A stretch of DNA of 34,317 nt from Oscillatoria sp. HE19RPO (GTDB lineage Bacteria > Cyanobacteriota > Cyanobacteriia > Cyanobacteriales > Laspinemataceae): NCBI RefSeq assembly GCF_024220515.1, contig NZ_JAMXOT010000133.1:1-34317 (forward strand), written 5' to 3'. Positions 16,568 to 25,572 of the stretch are shown here, piece by piece; within the stretch, counting starts at the first letter, position 1; every line of letters begins with the position of its first letter. Under the pieces are notes generated by a model, which did no database searches, was not told where the DNA came from, and was given only the letters and a program-made list of their open reading frames with translations. The translations under genes and the position numbers were made by a program.

Positions 16568-18806
16568 TGTTTAAACCTTTGGCGACAATTGGGGGGGTCT
16601 GTGGTTTCCAGGAAGTGAGATGGAGTGCCTTCTTGGCCTGATTTTTTAACGGGTAAGTGGAGCCTACGGATTGGGCAACCGCCTTCTGATAAGATTTTTC
16701 GGTTTTCGCACTCATCTGATCGATGGCAAATCCCAACAGGGGGATACCATTGTTTTGTAAATAGGCGATGGATTTGACTAAGAGTGATTTTTGGGTAAAT
16801 TGCGGTCGCACGATCGCCACCAATCCCTGACTATGTTGACTCAAAGCATGGGCATCAGCGCAGTCAACCAAAGGCGGTGTATCTACAATTACCACGTCAT
16901 ACAGGGAGGCGGCTTCGAGCAATAAGGCTTGCATCCCCGGAGATTCTAGAAACCCTGCCGGACGCGCTTTTTGAAGCCCACAACTCAGGACCCACAGATT
17001 TTCAATGGCGGTGGGTTGGACGATTTCTACTAGGCTGATGGCATGGGTAATTGCATCGGTGAGTCCCGGTTCGGCAGCCACCCCACAAAGTTGGTGCTGA
17101 CTCGGTTGATGGAGGTCCGCATCGATAATTAAAGTTCGCCGAGACAGCATGGCTGAAACTGCGCCTAAGTGGGAGGCTACCACAGATTTTCCTTCCCCAG
17201 CAACGGTGCTGCTGACGACAATCGGGCGCAGGTTATTTTGGGTCCGAAACTCTAGGGTTTTTAGGAGGAGGCGGTAGGGTTCTACTAACTTGGTGTTGTC
17301 TAAAAAGTGGTCCGGGTTCGTCAGGGCGATCGCCTCCGGTGAGATGTCTGGCAGAATGCCCAACAGGGGGAGATTCAGCAGTCCTTCGACTTCCCAGCTT
17401 TCGTTCACCCGGGGGTCAATCAGTTCTAGCACCAGCATGACGGAGATTCCCAGGATGGTTCCAGCGGCGATCGCCAGGACTAAAATAACTTTCTTTTGGG
17501 GACCACTAGGCAACAGTGGGATCGTTCCTTCTTGCATGATCCGCAGGTTGCTCACCAGTTGCGCTTCTGCCAGCCGCGCTTCTGCCAGCTTGTTTTGTAA
17601 AAATTTTAAAGATTCGATCGCCTCGTCTCGCTCTCGCATCAGGGCCGAAAGTTGTTGTTCCTTGATCGGAAGGCGATCCAGTTCCATTTGCAGGGCGATC
17701 CGCTGCGATCGCAACCCCTGGAGTCTCTGTTCCAGTCCCCCGCGTTCCGTTTCAGCCCGGATTAATATCCCGGTCATCTCTTGGCTGAGGGGGTCGTTGG
17801 ATTCGGTGGCGACTGCTCCCGGGCTGCTTTGAGCATTGGGAATCCTTGCTTTCTGAGTTTCGTACTGCGATCGCACTTTGACCTGTTCTTGACGGAGCAA
17901 TTGCACTGCTGGATGTTGCTCTGTAAATCGAGCCCTTGCTTGAATCAGTTCCGCCTCAATTTCACTGAGGCGATCGCGTAACTTTTTCAGACTTTCATCT
18001 TGTCCGATTCTCCCTTGGGCATAAGCCTCTGGAATATTTTCAAACCTGCCGATTTCCTGGATACTTTCTAAGCGCTTTTGCGCTTCTTCCAGTTGGGCAA
18101 CTGCCATACTTTCTTGCTGTTGAATGATCCCAATCGTATCCAACAGACTTTTGGTCTGTGCCTCCACTGCCACTAAGCCACTCTCTTCTCGATATTGGTT
18201 TAAGGCAATCTCTGCCGCTTCTGCGATCGCCCGCTGTTCTGGAAGCGCTGATTCTAAAAAGTCTCGAATCGCTTTGGCCTCTAATTGAATCGCTTCCCGG
18301 CTTTTTTCAACCGTAACCTCCAATAAACTATTAACCAGATTCATCGCGATTTCCGGGTCCTCATCTTGATAACTCAGTTCCAGGATATTCGTCGCTGGAA
18401 TCAGTTTGATTTTTAAGCCTTTCTTAAATAGACTTACAGGGGGTAACCCTTCGACATTTCCCAGATTCTGTTCTAATTTGACCCGATCTACGGCAGCCGT
18501 GAGCCATCCTGGAGATTTAATCAATTCCGATTGAGTGGCCAGGGGGCTTGACCCTCCGGGAGTATGACTGGAAAGCTGGGAAAGGTTACGGCCTAGTTCG
18601 GAGACACTTACCTGTTTTTCATCTAAAATCAGCCGTCCTTTGACTTCATAAACCGGGGGGGTCACCACTAAATAGGCGATCGCCACAGCGAGTGCCGATA
18701 CAAAGGTTGCTAAGGCCGGTACAGTCCGTCGCCGCAAAACTGACAGTAACATTGTAAGGCTTTTGTCCATGACACCCAAATTTTCTGAGTCATTATTTCC
18801 AGTCAT
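16554..18806 (-). CDS. Wzc-like polysaccharide co-polymerase with C-terminal BY-kinase/CpsD domain
   Basis: This 750-residue inner-membrane protein of the GumC/Wzc class controls chain length and export. A Wzz-type N-terminus has a first membrane segment near residues 33-53. A long periplasmic coiled coil (about 170-420) leads to a second membrane segment near 440-462 (VILVLAIAAGTILGISVMLV), preceded by the proline-containing LLPSGPQKK. The cytoplasmic kinase carries Walker A GEGKSV (about 537-542), Walker A' LIIDADLHQP (about 559-568) and Walker B VVIVDTPPLVD (about 638-648). The C-terminal tail has only two tyrosines, fewer than the usual tyrosine cluster. The gene overlaps the downstream Wzy/ligase gene by 14 bp. 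No Wza-type exporter or Wzb phosphatase is in the window. Confidence 0.92.
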   Translation of the reverse strand: MTGNNDSENLGVMDKSLTMLLSVLRRRTVPALATFVSALAVAIAYLVVTPPVYEVKGRLILDEKQVSVSELGRNLSQLSSHTPGGSSPLATQSELIKSPGWLTAAVDRVKLEQNLGNVEGLPPVSLFKKGLKIKLIPATNILELSYQDEDPEIAMNLVNSLLEVTVEKSREAIQLEAKAIRDFLESALPEQRAIAEAAEIALNQYREESGLVAVEAQTKSLLDTIGIIQQQESMAVAQLEEAQKRLESIQEIGRFENIPEAYAQGRIGQDESLKKLRDRLSEIEAELIQARARFTEQHPAVQLLRQEQVKVRSQYETQKARIPNAQSSPGAVATESNDPLSQEMTGILIRAETERGGLEQRLQGLRSQRIALQMELDRLPIKEQQLSALMRERDEAIESLKFLQNKLAEARLAEAQLVSNLRIMQEGTIPLLPSGPQKKVILVLAIAAGTILGISVMLVLELIDPRVNESWEVEGLLNLPLLGILPDISPEAIALTNPDHFLDNTKLVEPYRLLLKTLEFRTQNNLRPIVVSSTVAGEGKSVVASHLGAVSAMLSRRTLIIDADLHQPSQHQLCGVAAEPGLTDAITHAISLVEIVQPTAIENLWVLSCGLQKARPAGFLESPGMQALLLEAASLYDVVIVDTPPLVDCADAHALSQHSQGLVAIVRPQFTQKSLLVKSIAYLQNNGIPLLGFAIDQMSAKTEKSYQKAVAQSVGSTYPLKNQAKKALHLTSWKPQTPPIVAKGLNNGKS

Positions 18807-19393
18807 TCTATCGAGTCATTATAATTATTTATCCTGGCCTCGTTGTCGAGCGGTACAGTCTCTGACTCTATCCGTTTTACCTCACCCTCTAATCATTGAA
18901 CCCTCTTTTGACCTCTAATATCTGCTCCGGGGTATCTGCCTTCTTTATTTGGGCAAGCTGACCTTGATCGATCACTTAAAGGATTAGCAAAATCATCGGT
19001 TCCAGCCTTAGTTTACCTCCAGATATCCCCGGTTTATTTGGGGACTGAATCTTCCTCATTATAATCTGGATGTTTTGTCCTGTTAGTTTTTTATTAAAAT
19101 TTCATAAAATGATGAGTCTAACCTCCTAGCCTAGGGGTACTCAACCCTTGAAAATCCGGGTTTACCGATGGGGTTTACTCCCTAGGGCATTTGACCCCAC
19201 ATTTTCGGGTTTTTCAGTCAGTGGGCCAATCCCATCTGATAAAAATTCCCCATTTTTATCGGCCTGACCTCCAATCTCAGTCATTGCGGGTTATGTAGGG
19301 GCAATCCCCGGGCTGTGCACCATGAACTTGCCCAAGGGTGGCCCAGGGTCCCAGTTCTGTGAGTGAGTCCGGATGTGATGCAACCACTCCCTC
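18807..19393. other. 587-bp intergenic region upstream of the wzc-like gene
   Basis: No gene is supportable. It holds the candidate promoter at 19058-19086, an imperfect inverted repeat (CCTAGGGGTA at 19130-19139 against TACTCCCTAGG at 19176-19186), and a TGTAGGGGCAATCCCC motif near 19294 that resembles ends of dispersed cyanobacterial repeats. It splits the locus into two likely transcription units. Confidence 0.5.
19058..19086 (-). promoter_or_regulatory. Candidate promoter for the wzc-like operon
   Basis: On the minus strand a perfect TATAAT (plus 19058-19063) lies 17 bp downstream of CTAACA (plus 19081-19086, 4/6 to TTGACA). Transcription from here would give a leader of about 245 bases before the ATG at 18806. 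A second TATAAT at 18818-18823 lacks a plausible -35 and is only 12 bp from the ATG. Confidence 0.4.
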
Positions 19394-20602
19394 TTAACGA
19401 CGGGTAGACAGGGGAGGGGCCAGTTTTTCTGTACCGTTTGCTACCGGCACCTTGTTTAACTGCTCCACTGTTCTGAGTTTCTGGCCAATCTTCGCATACA
19501 AGGATAAATTCTCGAAGGCAATCCGCTCCCAGCTATGGTTCTGTTTAACGTACTCTTGCGCCCGCGAAGCCATTGCTGCCAGTTGCTCCGGTTGAGAGAT
19601 GGCCTGATTAAGCTCTTGGATACAGGATTCCAGATTGCCCGCTTCAAACATCAATCCCCGGTCCTCTCCAATCAGTTGCCGATGGGGGGGGATATTACTC
19701 GCGAGGACGGGAATTTGTTCCCGCATGGCTTCTAGCATCACCAGGGGCAAGCCTTCCACATCGGACGGGAGCACGAACAGTCCGGCACCGCGAACAATCT
19801 CAGCGACAGACTGACCGTGAATTTCCCCGGTAAAGGTAATCTGGGGATTTCCCTGGCTGATCTGCACTAACTCCTCCCGGAAGCTAGGGGTATCGCTGGC
19901 TCCCCCAGCCAAGACGAGCTTCCACCCCGGGGGTTGCAGTTTGAGAAAGGTTTTGAGGAGCAGATCCGGACGCTTTTCGGGAACCAACCGGCCTAAGAAC
20001 AAAATGTAACGCTGGGGTTCTAATCCCAAGGAGGTCAAATAGGGTAAGCTGGGGTCAGATTCAAGATAGGTAGCCGGAGCAGTGGGAATGTAGCTGGTCT
20101 CGATGCCGTAGGTATTCCAAAAGTAAGATTGCAGTTCTTTGGAAACCACTACGATTTCGTCCGCAAAACGTACTGAGGCTCTTTCCCCTCGATAGATCAT
20201 CTCACTGGAAAGTTTGCCCCACTTACTGCGCTGCCAATCCAGTCCATGACAGGTGACGACAACTTTTGCCGATCGGGTCAGTTTGGGGAGCCAGCAAAAG
20301 ATGGCAGGGCCGAGGGCGTGAAAATGCACCACATCATAAGTGTTCAGGATGGAGGCGATCGCCCCCAATCCAGAAGCAAAGAATGCATCCACTCCTTTTA
20401 AGGGAATCGAAGGTAAGGAGATCACGCGCACTCCCTGATAGTGATAGGTTCCAAAGTTGGAACTTTGGGTATAGCTCTGTCGAGCGAACAAGTCTACGGT
20501 ATGACCTTGCTCAACCATGCCCGGATACATTTCTTCACAGTAACGTTCAATGCCCCCTTGGAGGGCTGGTAAACCTTTTGCACCAACAACAGCTATTTTC
20601 AT
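19394..20602 (-). CDS. Family 4 (GT-B) glycosyltransferase, DUF1972/rhamnosyltransferase-like
   Basis: This is a 402-residue GT4 enzyme. The N-terminal domain MKIAVVGAKGLPALQGGIER with CEEMYPGMVEQGHTVDLFAR, and later CHGLDWQRSKWGK, are typical of the DUF1972 group often found in rhamnosyl- or galactosyltransferases of surface glycans. The C-terminal domain has LFLGRLVPEKRPDLLLKTF and EGLPLVMLE (E-x7-E). The ATG at 20602 begins exactly at the conserved first strand. It is read in the same direction as the flanking genes, 148 bp downstream of the GT4 at 20751. Sugar specificity is not determinable. Confidence 0.92.
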   Translation of the reverse strand: MKIAVVGAKGLPALQGGIERYCEEMYPGMVEQGHTVDLFARQSYTQSSNFGTYHYQGVRVISLPSIPLKGVDAFFASGLGAIASILNTYDVVHFHALGPAIFCWLPKLTRSAKVVVTCHGLDWQRSKWGKLSSEMIYRGERASVRFADEIVVVSKELQSYFWNTYGIETSYIPTAPATYLESDPSLPYLTSLGLEPQRYILFLGRLVPEKRPDLLLKTFLKLQPPGWKLVLAGGASDTPSFREELVQISQGNPQITFTGEIHGQSVAEIVRGAGLFVLPSDVEGLPLVMLEAMREQIPVLASNIPPHRQLIGEDRGLMFEAGNLESCIQELNQAISQPEQLAAMASRAQEYVKQNHSWERIAFENLSLYAKIGQKLRTVEQLNKVPVANGTEKLAPPLSTRR

Positions 20603-20750
20603 GGGTTTAAATTGTTGAGGAGTAAATCAATTGAGTTGCAAACTGTAAAATTTGGCGGCAATTGCACTGAAGTTCTAGCACTGAAATAAAATGCAATGCT
20701 AATCCCCTAAAATTCCGGTGACAATTGCCAATTTGGAGTGGATGGTGATA

Positions 20751-21977
20751 TCAACTGGAGTAGGCGGAAGAGATTGCGATCGCGTTGCGGGACTGCCAAC
20801 GGTGCAGCATTTGGCGATAAACTTCCTGGACTATACTGGGTGCACTATAGGGTTGCACCGTTCGCATACAAGCTTCTGAAGAGTACAGGTCCGGATTCGC
20901 CAGGACTCGCCGTAAGCCATCAGCGATCGCCGATGCTGTTCTTTCTTTGCAGACTATCCCACTCTCTGCCGAGAGCAATTTAGGCGTTTCACCACAGTCG
21001 GTTGTCACAACCGGAGTGCCGCAGGCAAGGGCTTCGAGAACGGTGACGGGTAACCCTTCATAGACACTACTGAGCAAAAAGGCACTGGCTACTCGATACA
21101 GTTGAGCCAAGCGGTCCGAGTTGACGGCACCGAGGAGGGTGATGCGATCGCCCAAGTTCAACCCTTGGATCTCCCGTCGCATCTGTTCTTCTAACTCTCC
21201 GGCTCCGGCAATTAGCAAATGCACCTGGGGATCAGCTAAGGCGGCGATCGCCTGAATTCCTAATACCGGGTCTTTTTGAGGATGCAATCGTCCGGCAAAT
21301 AATAAGAATCGCACCGTTTCTGCTAACCCGAGTTCTTGAGCCAGTTCCCGGCGTTTGAGTTCCCGTTCTTCCCTCTTTTCTGGATAGAAACTCTCCGGGT
21401 CAAATCCATTCTTTAAAAAAGCCACCCTTGCAGCTAATTCAGGATAGGCTTCCCGATAATGCTGCGCCGACTCACTATTACAGGAATACACCTGCTCAAA
21501 TTGTCTAATTAGTAACTTTTCTACCGCAAAATATACTCCTGGAAACCGCTGCCACAGAATCGCTTTCCCCCCCAAACTGCGATCCATTTGCTTGCGGATA
21601 TCGTTGTGAATAAACAGGGTTTTATCCCCCGCCCAGTTTAGGCTGGCTAAGGTGGGTTCTATTCTATGAAAATGCATAAAATCCGAGGCAAAATTCTGCC
21701 GGAGCAAGGAGGCTCCGTAGGCAATTGTCGTCGGAATCAACTTCCTGACATTATCCTCGCCTACTGCAATCACCGGCATAAATTCAATCGCTCTTCCGGC
21801 ATATTCCGTCGATTCCCATATCCCCAAGGCAGATCCCGGCAATCCGGTCCCTACTACCCTCACCACAAATTCATCAGGAGCATATTTAATAAAAGAACGG
21901 ATAACAGTCTGAATGCCACCGATACTGCTCTGCCACGGATTAAATTGATAAAAAATTGTCAAAACTGGCTTACTCAT
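20751..21977 (-). CDS. Family 4 (GT-B) glycosyltransferase
   Basis: This 408-residue GT4 enzyme is the first gene of the minus-strand polysaccharide locus as transcribed. Its N-terminus contains QSSIGGIQTVIRSF, the glycine-rich acceptor-side loop of GT-B enzymes. LLFAGRLHPQKDPVLGIQAI, LLIAGAGELEEQM, EGLPVTVLE (E-x7-E) and ALACGTPVVTTD form the C-terminal donor domain. HFHRIEP and HNDIRKQMDRSL resemble the region that contacts the acceptor. The ATG at 21977 gives the usual start. A divergent 893-bp region separates it from the metallophosphoesterase gene. Confidence 0.9.
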   Translation of the reverse strand: MSKPVLTIFYQFNPWQSSIGGIQTVIRSFIKYAPDEFVVRVVGTGLPGSALGIWESTEYAGRAIEFMPVIAVGEDNVRKLIPTTIAYGASLLRQNFASDFMHFHRIEPTLASLNWAGDKTLFIHNDIRKQMDRSLGGKAILWQRFPGVYFAVEKLLIRQFEQVYSCNSESAQHYREAYPELAARVAFLKNGFDPESFYPEKREERELKRRELAQELGLAETVRFLLFAGRLHPQKDPVLGIQAIAALADPQVHLLIAGAGELEEQMRREIQGLNLGDRITLLGAVNSDRLAQLYRVASAFLLSSVYEGLPVTVLEALACGTPVVTTDCGETPKLLSAESGIVCKERTASAIADGLRRVLANPDLYSSEACMRTVQPYSAPSIVQEVYRQMLHRWQSRNAIAISSAYSS

Positions 21978-22870
21978 GCCTTAATCTCAACTCCCTCCTT
22001 TTTGGCAATGCTGTAACTCATTGGATGATTGCCCTCAGTTACCCGAGGACCATATTTCACGGTTTCCCTAGATCAATCTAGGGGTTGAAAAGCATCATCC
22101 CTAAATGGTCAATCCCTTGAGGCACTCTTCCCAGAAAATTCTGGACAATCATGACCCCAAGATGTACCACCCTAAGTGTTTATGACAGATTCCCTTTAAC
22201 AGGAGGAAGCCCTGATTCCTCCATCTATCCTCGGTCCCTAGGCGAAGATAGAAAATATGTTCGACTATTAAACTGGATTACCCATAATCCACGTTGTCTC
22301 TTAGTGGAAGCACAGGAGAGTTATTTTTGGATTAAACCGTATTCACTGTTCCTCTTCCCCCATCTATTTTGCCATCACCGGAGTTATGCCCCTTATCCCA
22401 TTCTTCTGGAGGAAGCAATGCCCGTTTGGATTATGCATCCTCCCTGCTTAATCCCCGATAGGCTGCGTTAGCCTTGATAAAAATCTACACTAACTTTAAC
22501 AGCAAGTAAAGGGAAAGTAAAGAGGGTCACAACACTCGGGGCCTCTTACCGTCGTTATATTTCCGGGAAAACTATAACACCCAAAGGTTTCGGCTCTCAA
22601 CTTCCTGAAAAAACCGGCATAAAATTCTCATCAAGGAAGAGGGGGGCCAGATCAACGCTATCACGGTTGATGAGCAGCCTCATTTTCTCCCTCAAGTATA
22701 TCGGACTGATACAAAAAGAAGATAATCCAACCTGCCCTGTATTAGCTCTATCACAGGTTGAAAGGCTAAGGAGGATGCCTGCTTCTATATTTCGGTAGAT
22801 GTGCTTTTGGGGTCCAAGAACTACGATTGAAACCGCAGAAGAATTATAAAAACATCAGGAATAAGGAGTT
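21978..22870. other. 893-bp divergent intergenic region
   Basis: No gene is supportable. A 106-codon open frame at 22151-22471 (+) has unusual composition, no ribosome binding site and no recognisable motif. I see no IS end, tRNA or clear riboswitch. Promoters for the genes on either side must lie here but none stands out. It forms the right border of the polysaccharide locus. Confidence 0.5.
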
Positions 22871-24436
22871 ATGAAATTCATATCGGATCCAACGACGGCG
22901 GTTAAAATCGAGAAAATGAAAACTCGATTACGATCGCAACATCCCCTGTTGTTTTCTAAAGGGATCGATCGCACTCGCTTCGAGCTGGATGACGGCAAAT
23001 CAGGCGATCGCGAGTTTTCCTTTCTCGTGATTGGGGATAGCGGATCCGGACGCCACATCAAAAACAATCCCCAACGCCAGATTGCTGAACAGATGGTCCG
23101 AAACCAGGACAATTGTCGATTTATTGTACATACCGGCGATGTGATTTATCTGGTGGGTTCTAGCGAATATTACTCCCAAAACTTCATCGAACCCTATCGG
23201 GAATTTATCGTCGGTGGAGAACATCCCGATCGCATCGCCTACAACAACATGGTATTCAAACTGCCGATTCTCCCCGTCCTCGGTAACCATGATTACTATG
23301 ACCTCCCTCTGTTGTACGGGGCGATCGCCCAAGCGGCCCAACCCCTGCGCCATCTGCTGCGAGGCCACTTCAATCTCGATGTGGGATGGCATGGTTCTGA
23401 CCAAGGCAAAGCCTACGCCCGAGCATTTCTAGACTACCTCAAGGACATTCCCGACTTCCAACTCGGCACTCATTTCGATCGCCATTACACCGCCCAAACC
23501 GACACCGGACGCTGTTTACGATATCAACCGGGCGAATTTACCCGCTTACCGAATCGCTATTATACCTTTCGCTATGGGGGCATCGACTTTTTTGCCCTAG
23601 ACTCCAATACCTTCAATGAACCACCCCCCCTTCCTGACACCAAAGAAGGACGTCAATACCGGCGCTTGCTGGAAAAACGTCGCGATGAATTGGAAGCTCA
23701 ACAACTCAAACTCACCGCGCGATCGCAAACACTCAACCCCGATAATCCCAATCATGCGGAGCAACTCGATGAACTCGAAACCAAGTTAGAGCAAATCGAA
23801 GAAATGCAACTCGATATTGAAAAACAACTAGAATCCGATGAAAACACCGTAACCGATATTGAACAACTCAATTGGTTCAAACAACGATTAATTCACTCTT
23901 GGAATACCGAGGAAGTGCGCGGACGAATCGTGTATTTTCACCATCCCCCCTATGTAACCGAGGAAACGAAGTGGGACCAAGGTCAGACCCTCGCCATTCG
24001 CCGTCAACTCCGGTGGGTTTTAGATCAGGTAGCGGAGGCGGTGGGGGACCAAACCCAAGGACGGCCCCTCCTGGACCTGGTACTCACGGGTCACGCGCAC
24101 TGTCTGGAGTATTTACAAACCGGAGATACGGGACACGCCGACTCCCATATTAATTGGATTGTCTGTGGCGGTAGCGGATATAGTTTGCGCCGTCAGCGCG
24201 AAGAAGGTGGCGACTTAACCGAGTTGTTCCCCGAAACTGAAGAGGAGCGCCTGGTGGCCCGCTCGAAATTGTTTCTGGGGCGCAAGGGTCGGGGTTCGGA
24301 TAAGCAGCGCCCCTACTCCTTCTTGCGCGTCGAGGTCCTGGAGGGGTCTCCCCCCAAGTTGCGGATACAACCCCTAATTTCCGAACGAACTCACCACAAA
24401 TGGCACGATCGCCAGGGCGAAGCATTTATGATTTAA
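22871..24436 (+). CDS. Calcineurin-like metallophosphoesterase with a coiled-coil insertion
   Basis: This 521-residue soluble phosphoesterase has the dinuclear-metal motifs in order: VIGDSGSG (residues 53-60, GDxG type), HTGDVIY (87-93), VLGNHDYYD (136-144), HHPP (357-360) and GHAH (407-410). The GDxG first motif, rather than D-x-H, places it nearer the purple-acid-phosphatase-like group. Residues about 262-335 form a charged, heptad-rich helical insertion between the third and fourth motifs, which is unusual. The C-terminal ~110 residues follow the metal site. AAGGAG lies only two bases before the ATG at 22871, an unusually short spacing; the Met at codon 16 is an alternative start. No signal peptide is seen. 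The substrate is unknown. It converges on the next gene, sharing its stop codon bases. Confidence 0.88.
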   Translation: MKFISDPTTAVKIEKMKTRLRSQHPLLFSKGIDRTRFELDDGKSGDREFSFLVIGDSGSGRHIKNNPQRQIAEQMVRNQDNCRFIVHTGDVIYLVGSSEYYSQNFIEPYREFIVGGEHPDRIAYNNMVFKLPILPVLGNHDYYDLPLLYGAIAQAAQPLRHLLRGHFNLDVGWHGSDQGKAYARAFLDYLKDIPDFQLGTHFDRHYTAQTDTGRCLRYQPGEFTRLPNRYYTFRYGGIDFFALDSNTFNEPPPLPDTKEGRQYRRLLEKRRDELEAQQLKLTARSQTLNPDNPNHAEQLDELETKLEQIEEMQLDIEKQLESDENTVTDIEQLNWFKQRLIHSWNTEEVRGRIVYFHHPPYVTEETKWDQGQTLAIRRQLRWVLDQVAEAVGDQTQGRPLLDLVLTGHAHCLEYLQTGDTGHADSHINWIVCGGSGYSLRRQREEGGDLTELFPETEEERLVARSKLFLGRKGRGSDKQRPYSFLRVEVLEGSPPKLRIQPLISERTHHKWHDRQGEAFMI

Positions 24437-25341
24437 GCCGGTCCCCCGGTTTTGCGATACAGGAACCCAGCTTTTTCCAGTTGTCCCCGGTTGACTGCTT
24501 CATCCAGCAGGATGGTTGTTGCTTCGATGTTCAGATTCAGGGCCACGGCAACCTCGGGAACGGTGATGGTTTCCCAGTGGGTGGCATAAGCGATCGCATC
24601 GGTGACCGATCGCTGGGGTTCGAGATCTGGTGCAATTTGGGTGATGGCATCTCGCAGGACTGAATAGGGACGATATCCCATCATCAGCAGCGATCGCCCC
24701 GAACTCGGGCGCAGCATGATGCTAGGAAACCGGGCGATCCCGCTATAGCGCATTTCTTTCAGGTCCTGGCGAAATGCTTCCACAGAATTGGGATGGTCCA
24801 AATCCCTCTCAAAGCGACTGCCATCAAAACCGAGTTCGGGGTTCAATTCCGCCCCCAGTTCCAGCAGAACCTCCCTCTGAGCAATATTCCGGCCCTCCAA
24901 CATCACCGCCTCGCGCAGTCGCCGCAAATAGGACTCCTCCACCTCGGGGCCTTGTTGTGAGGCGGCTTTCACGGCCATACAGGCGGGATAGGAGGAAGTA
25001 GGGGGGTTTTTCACCCAGATTTTCTCATCATTGGGCATTCCCGTGAGATGTCGGACCTGGATCCAAACTGGACCCATCTGTATGGGACGGGAAATATGGT
25101 TGAGGGGGTCGCTAAATTGTTGCCAATCTCGGAGGAGTCCCCCCATTGAATACCGATAGACCAGGCGATCGCCAAATTCGTAGCGCAAGCGTCGCCACTG
25201 GGGTTCTACCGCCCAACTCCAGGAACAGAGGGGGTCGGTATAGTAGATGATTTCAATCGGTGCGACGGGATTTGAGTTTTCGCCTAGGGTTTGGGAATCC
25301 GGTGAGTTCTCCAAGGAGGCGACTGGGGGATAAGTTTGCAT
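24433..25341 (-). CDS. DsbA/FrnE-like thioredoxin-fold protein lacking the second active-site Cys
   Basis: This 302-residue protein has the DsbA/FrnE-type start IEIIYYTDPLCSWSWAVEP (residues 29-47). In catalytic members this motif is C-x-x-C; here it is C39-S-W-S, so a classical dithiol reaction is unlikely. The central helical region contains PTSSYPACMAVKAA and the cis-Pro-like RFPSIML, typical of the family. The C-terminal ~50 residues (TVPEVAVALNLNIEATTILL, GFLYRKT) look like a small winged-helix or HTH-like domain. No signal peptide is seen, so it is probably cytosolic. The ATG at 25341 is preceded by AAAGG. Its TAA overlaps that of the convergent phosphoesterase in the shared TTAA at 24433-24436. 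Confidence 0.85.
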   Translation of the reverse strand: MQTYPPVASLENSPDSQTLGENSNPVAPIEIIYYTDPLCSWSWAVEPQWRRLRYEFGDRLVYRYSMGGLLRDWQQFSDPLNHISRPIQMGPVWIQVRHLTGMPNDEKIWVKNPPTSSYPACMAVKAASQQGPEVEESYLRRLREAVMLEGRNIAQREVLLELGAELNPELGFDGSRFERDLDHPNSVEAFRQDLKEMRYSGIARFPSIMLRPSSGRSLLMMGYRPYSVLRDAITQIAPDLEPQRSVTDAIAYATHWETITVPEVAVALNLNIEATTILLDEAVNRGQLEKAGFLYRKTGGPA

Positions 25342-25456
25342 GATTAATGACCTTTGTTATAAATAGGGGTTGAATTGAGAGGGGCGATCGGGATTGTGAT
25401 AATTTTTGAAACAGGCGATCGGCAGGTTAGCCGATATTTTGTTCGGAAACCATGAG

Positions 25457-25490
25457 AATTCCCCTTTCTTGAGGGGAAAGGGGAATTTTT
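25457..25490. terminator. 11-bp hairpin with T-run
   Basis: AATTCCCCTTT (25457-25467) pairs with AAAGGGGAATT (25477-25487) around a 9-base loop, and the plus strand continues into TTTTT. The only nearby upstream gene in a suitable direction is the minus-strand catalase gene, for which the U-tract would be weak (AATTCTC). The orientation is therefore uncertain. Confidence 0.6.
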
Positions 25491-25572
25491 ATGGCTTGGG
25501 GTTAAGCCTTCAGGGGTGGATCAGATTCAACCGCGATCGGTGCGATCGCTTAATCTCTTCTACTGATCCCAA

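Noticed and set aside
19130-19186. Operator-like inverted repeat upstream of the wzc-like gene
   Set aside because: The repeat is imperfect with a long gap and lies upstream of the candidate promoter; there is not enough evidence to call a binding site.
22151-22471. 106-codon plus-strand open frame in the divergent intergenic region
   Set aside because: It has no ribosome binding site, no recognisable motif and an odd Cys/His/Pro/Trp-rich composition; probably chance.
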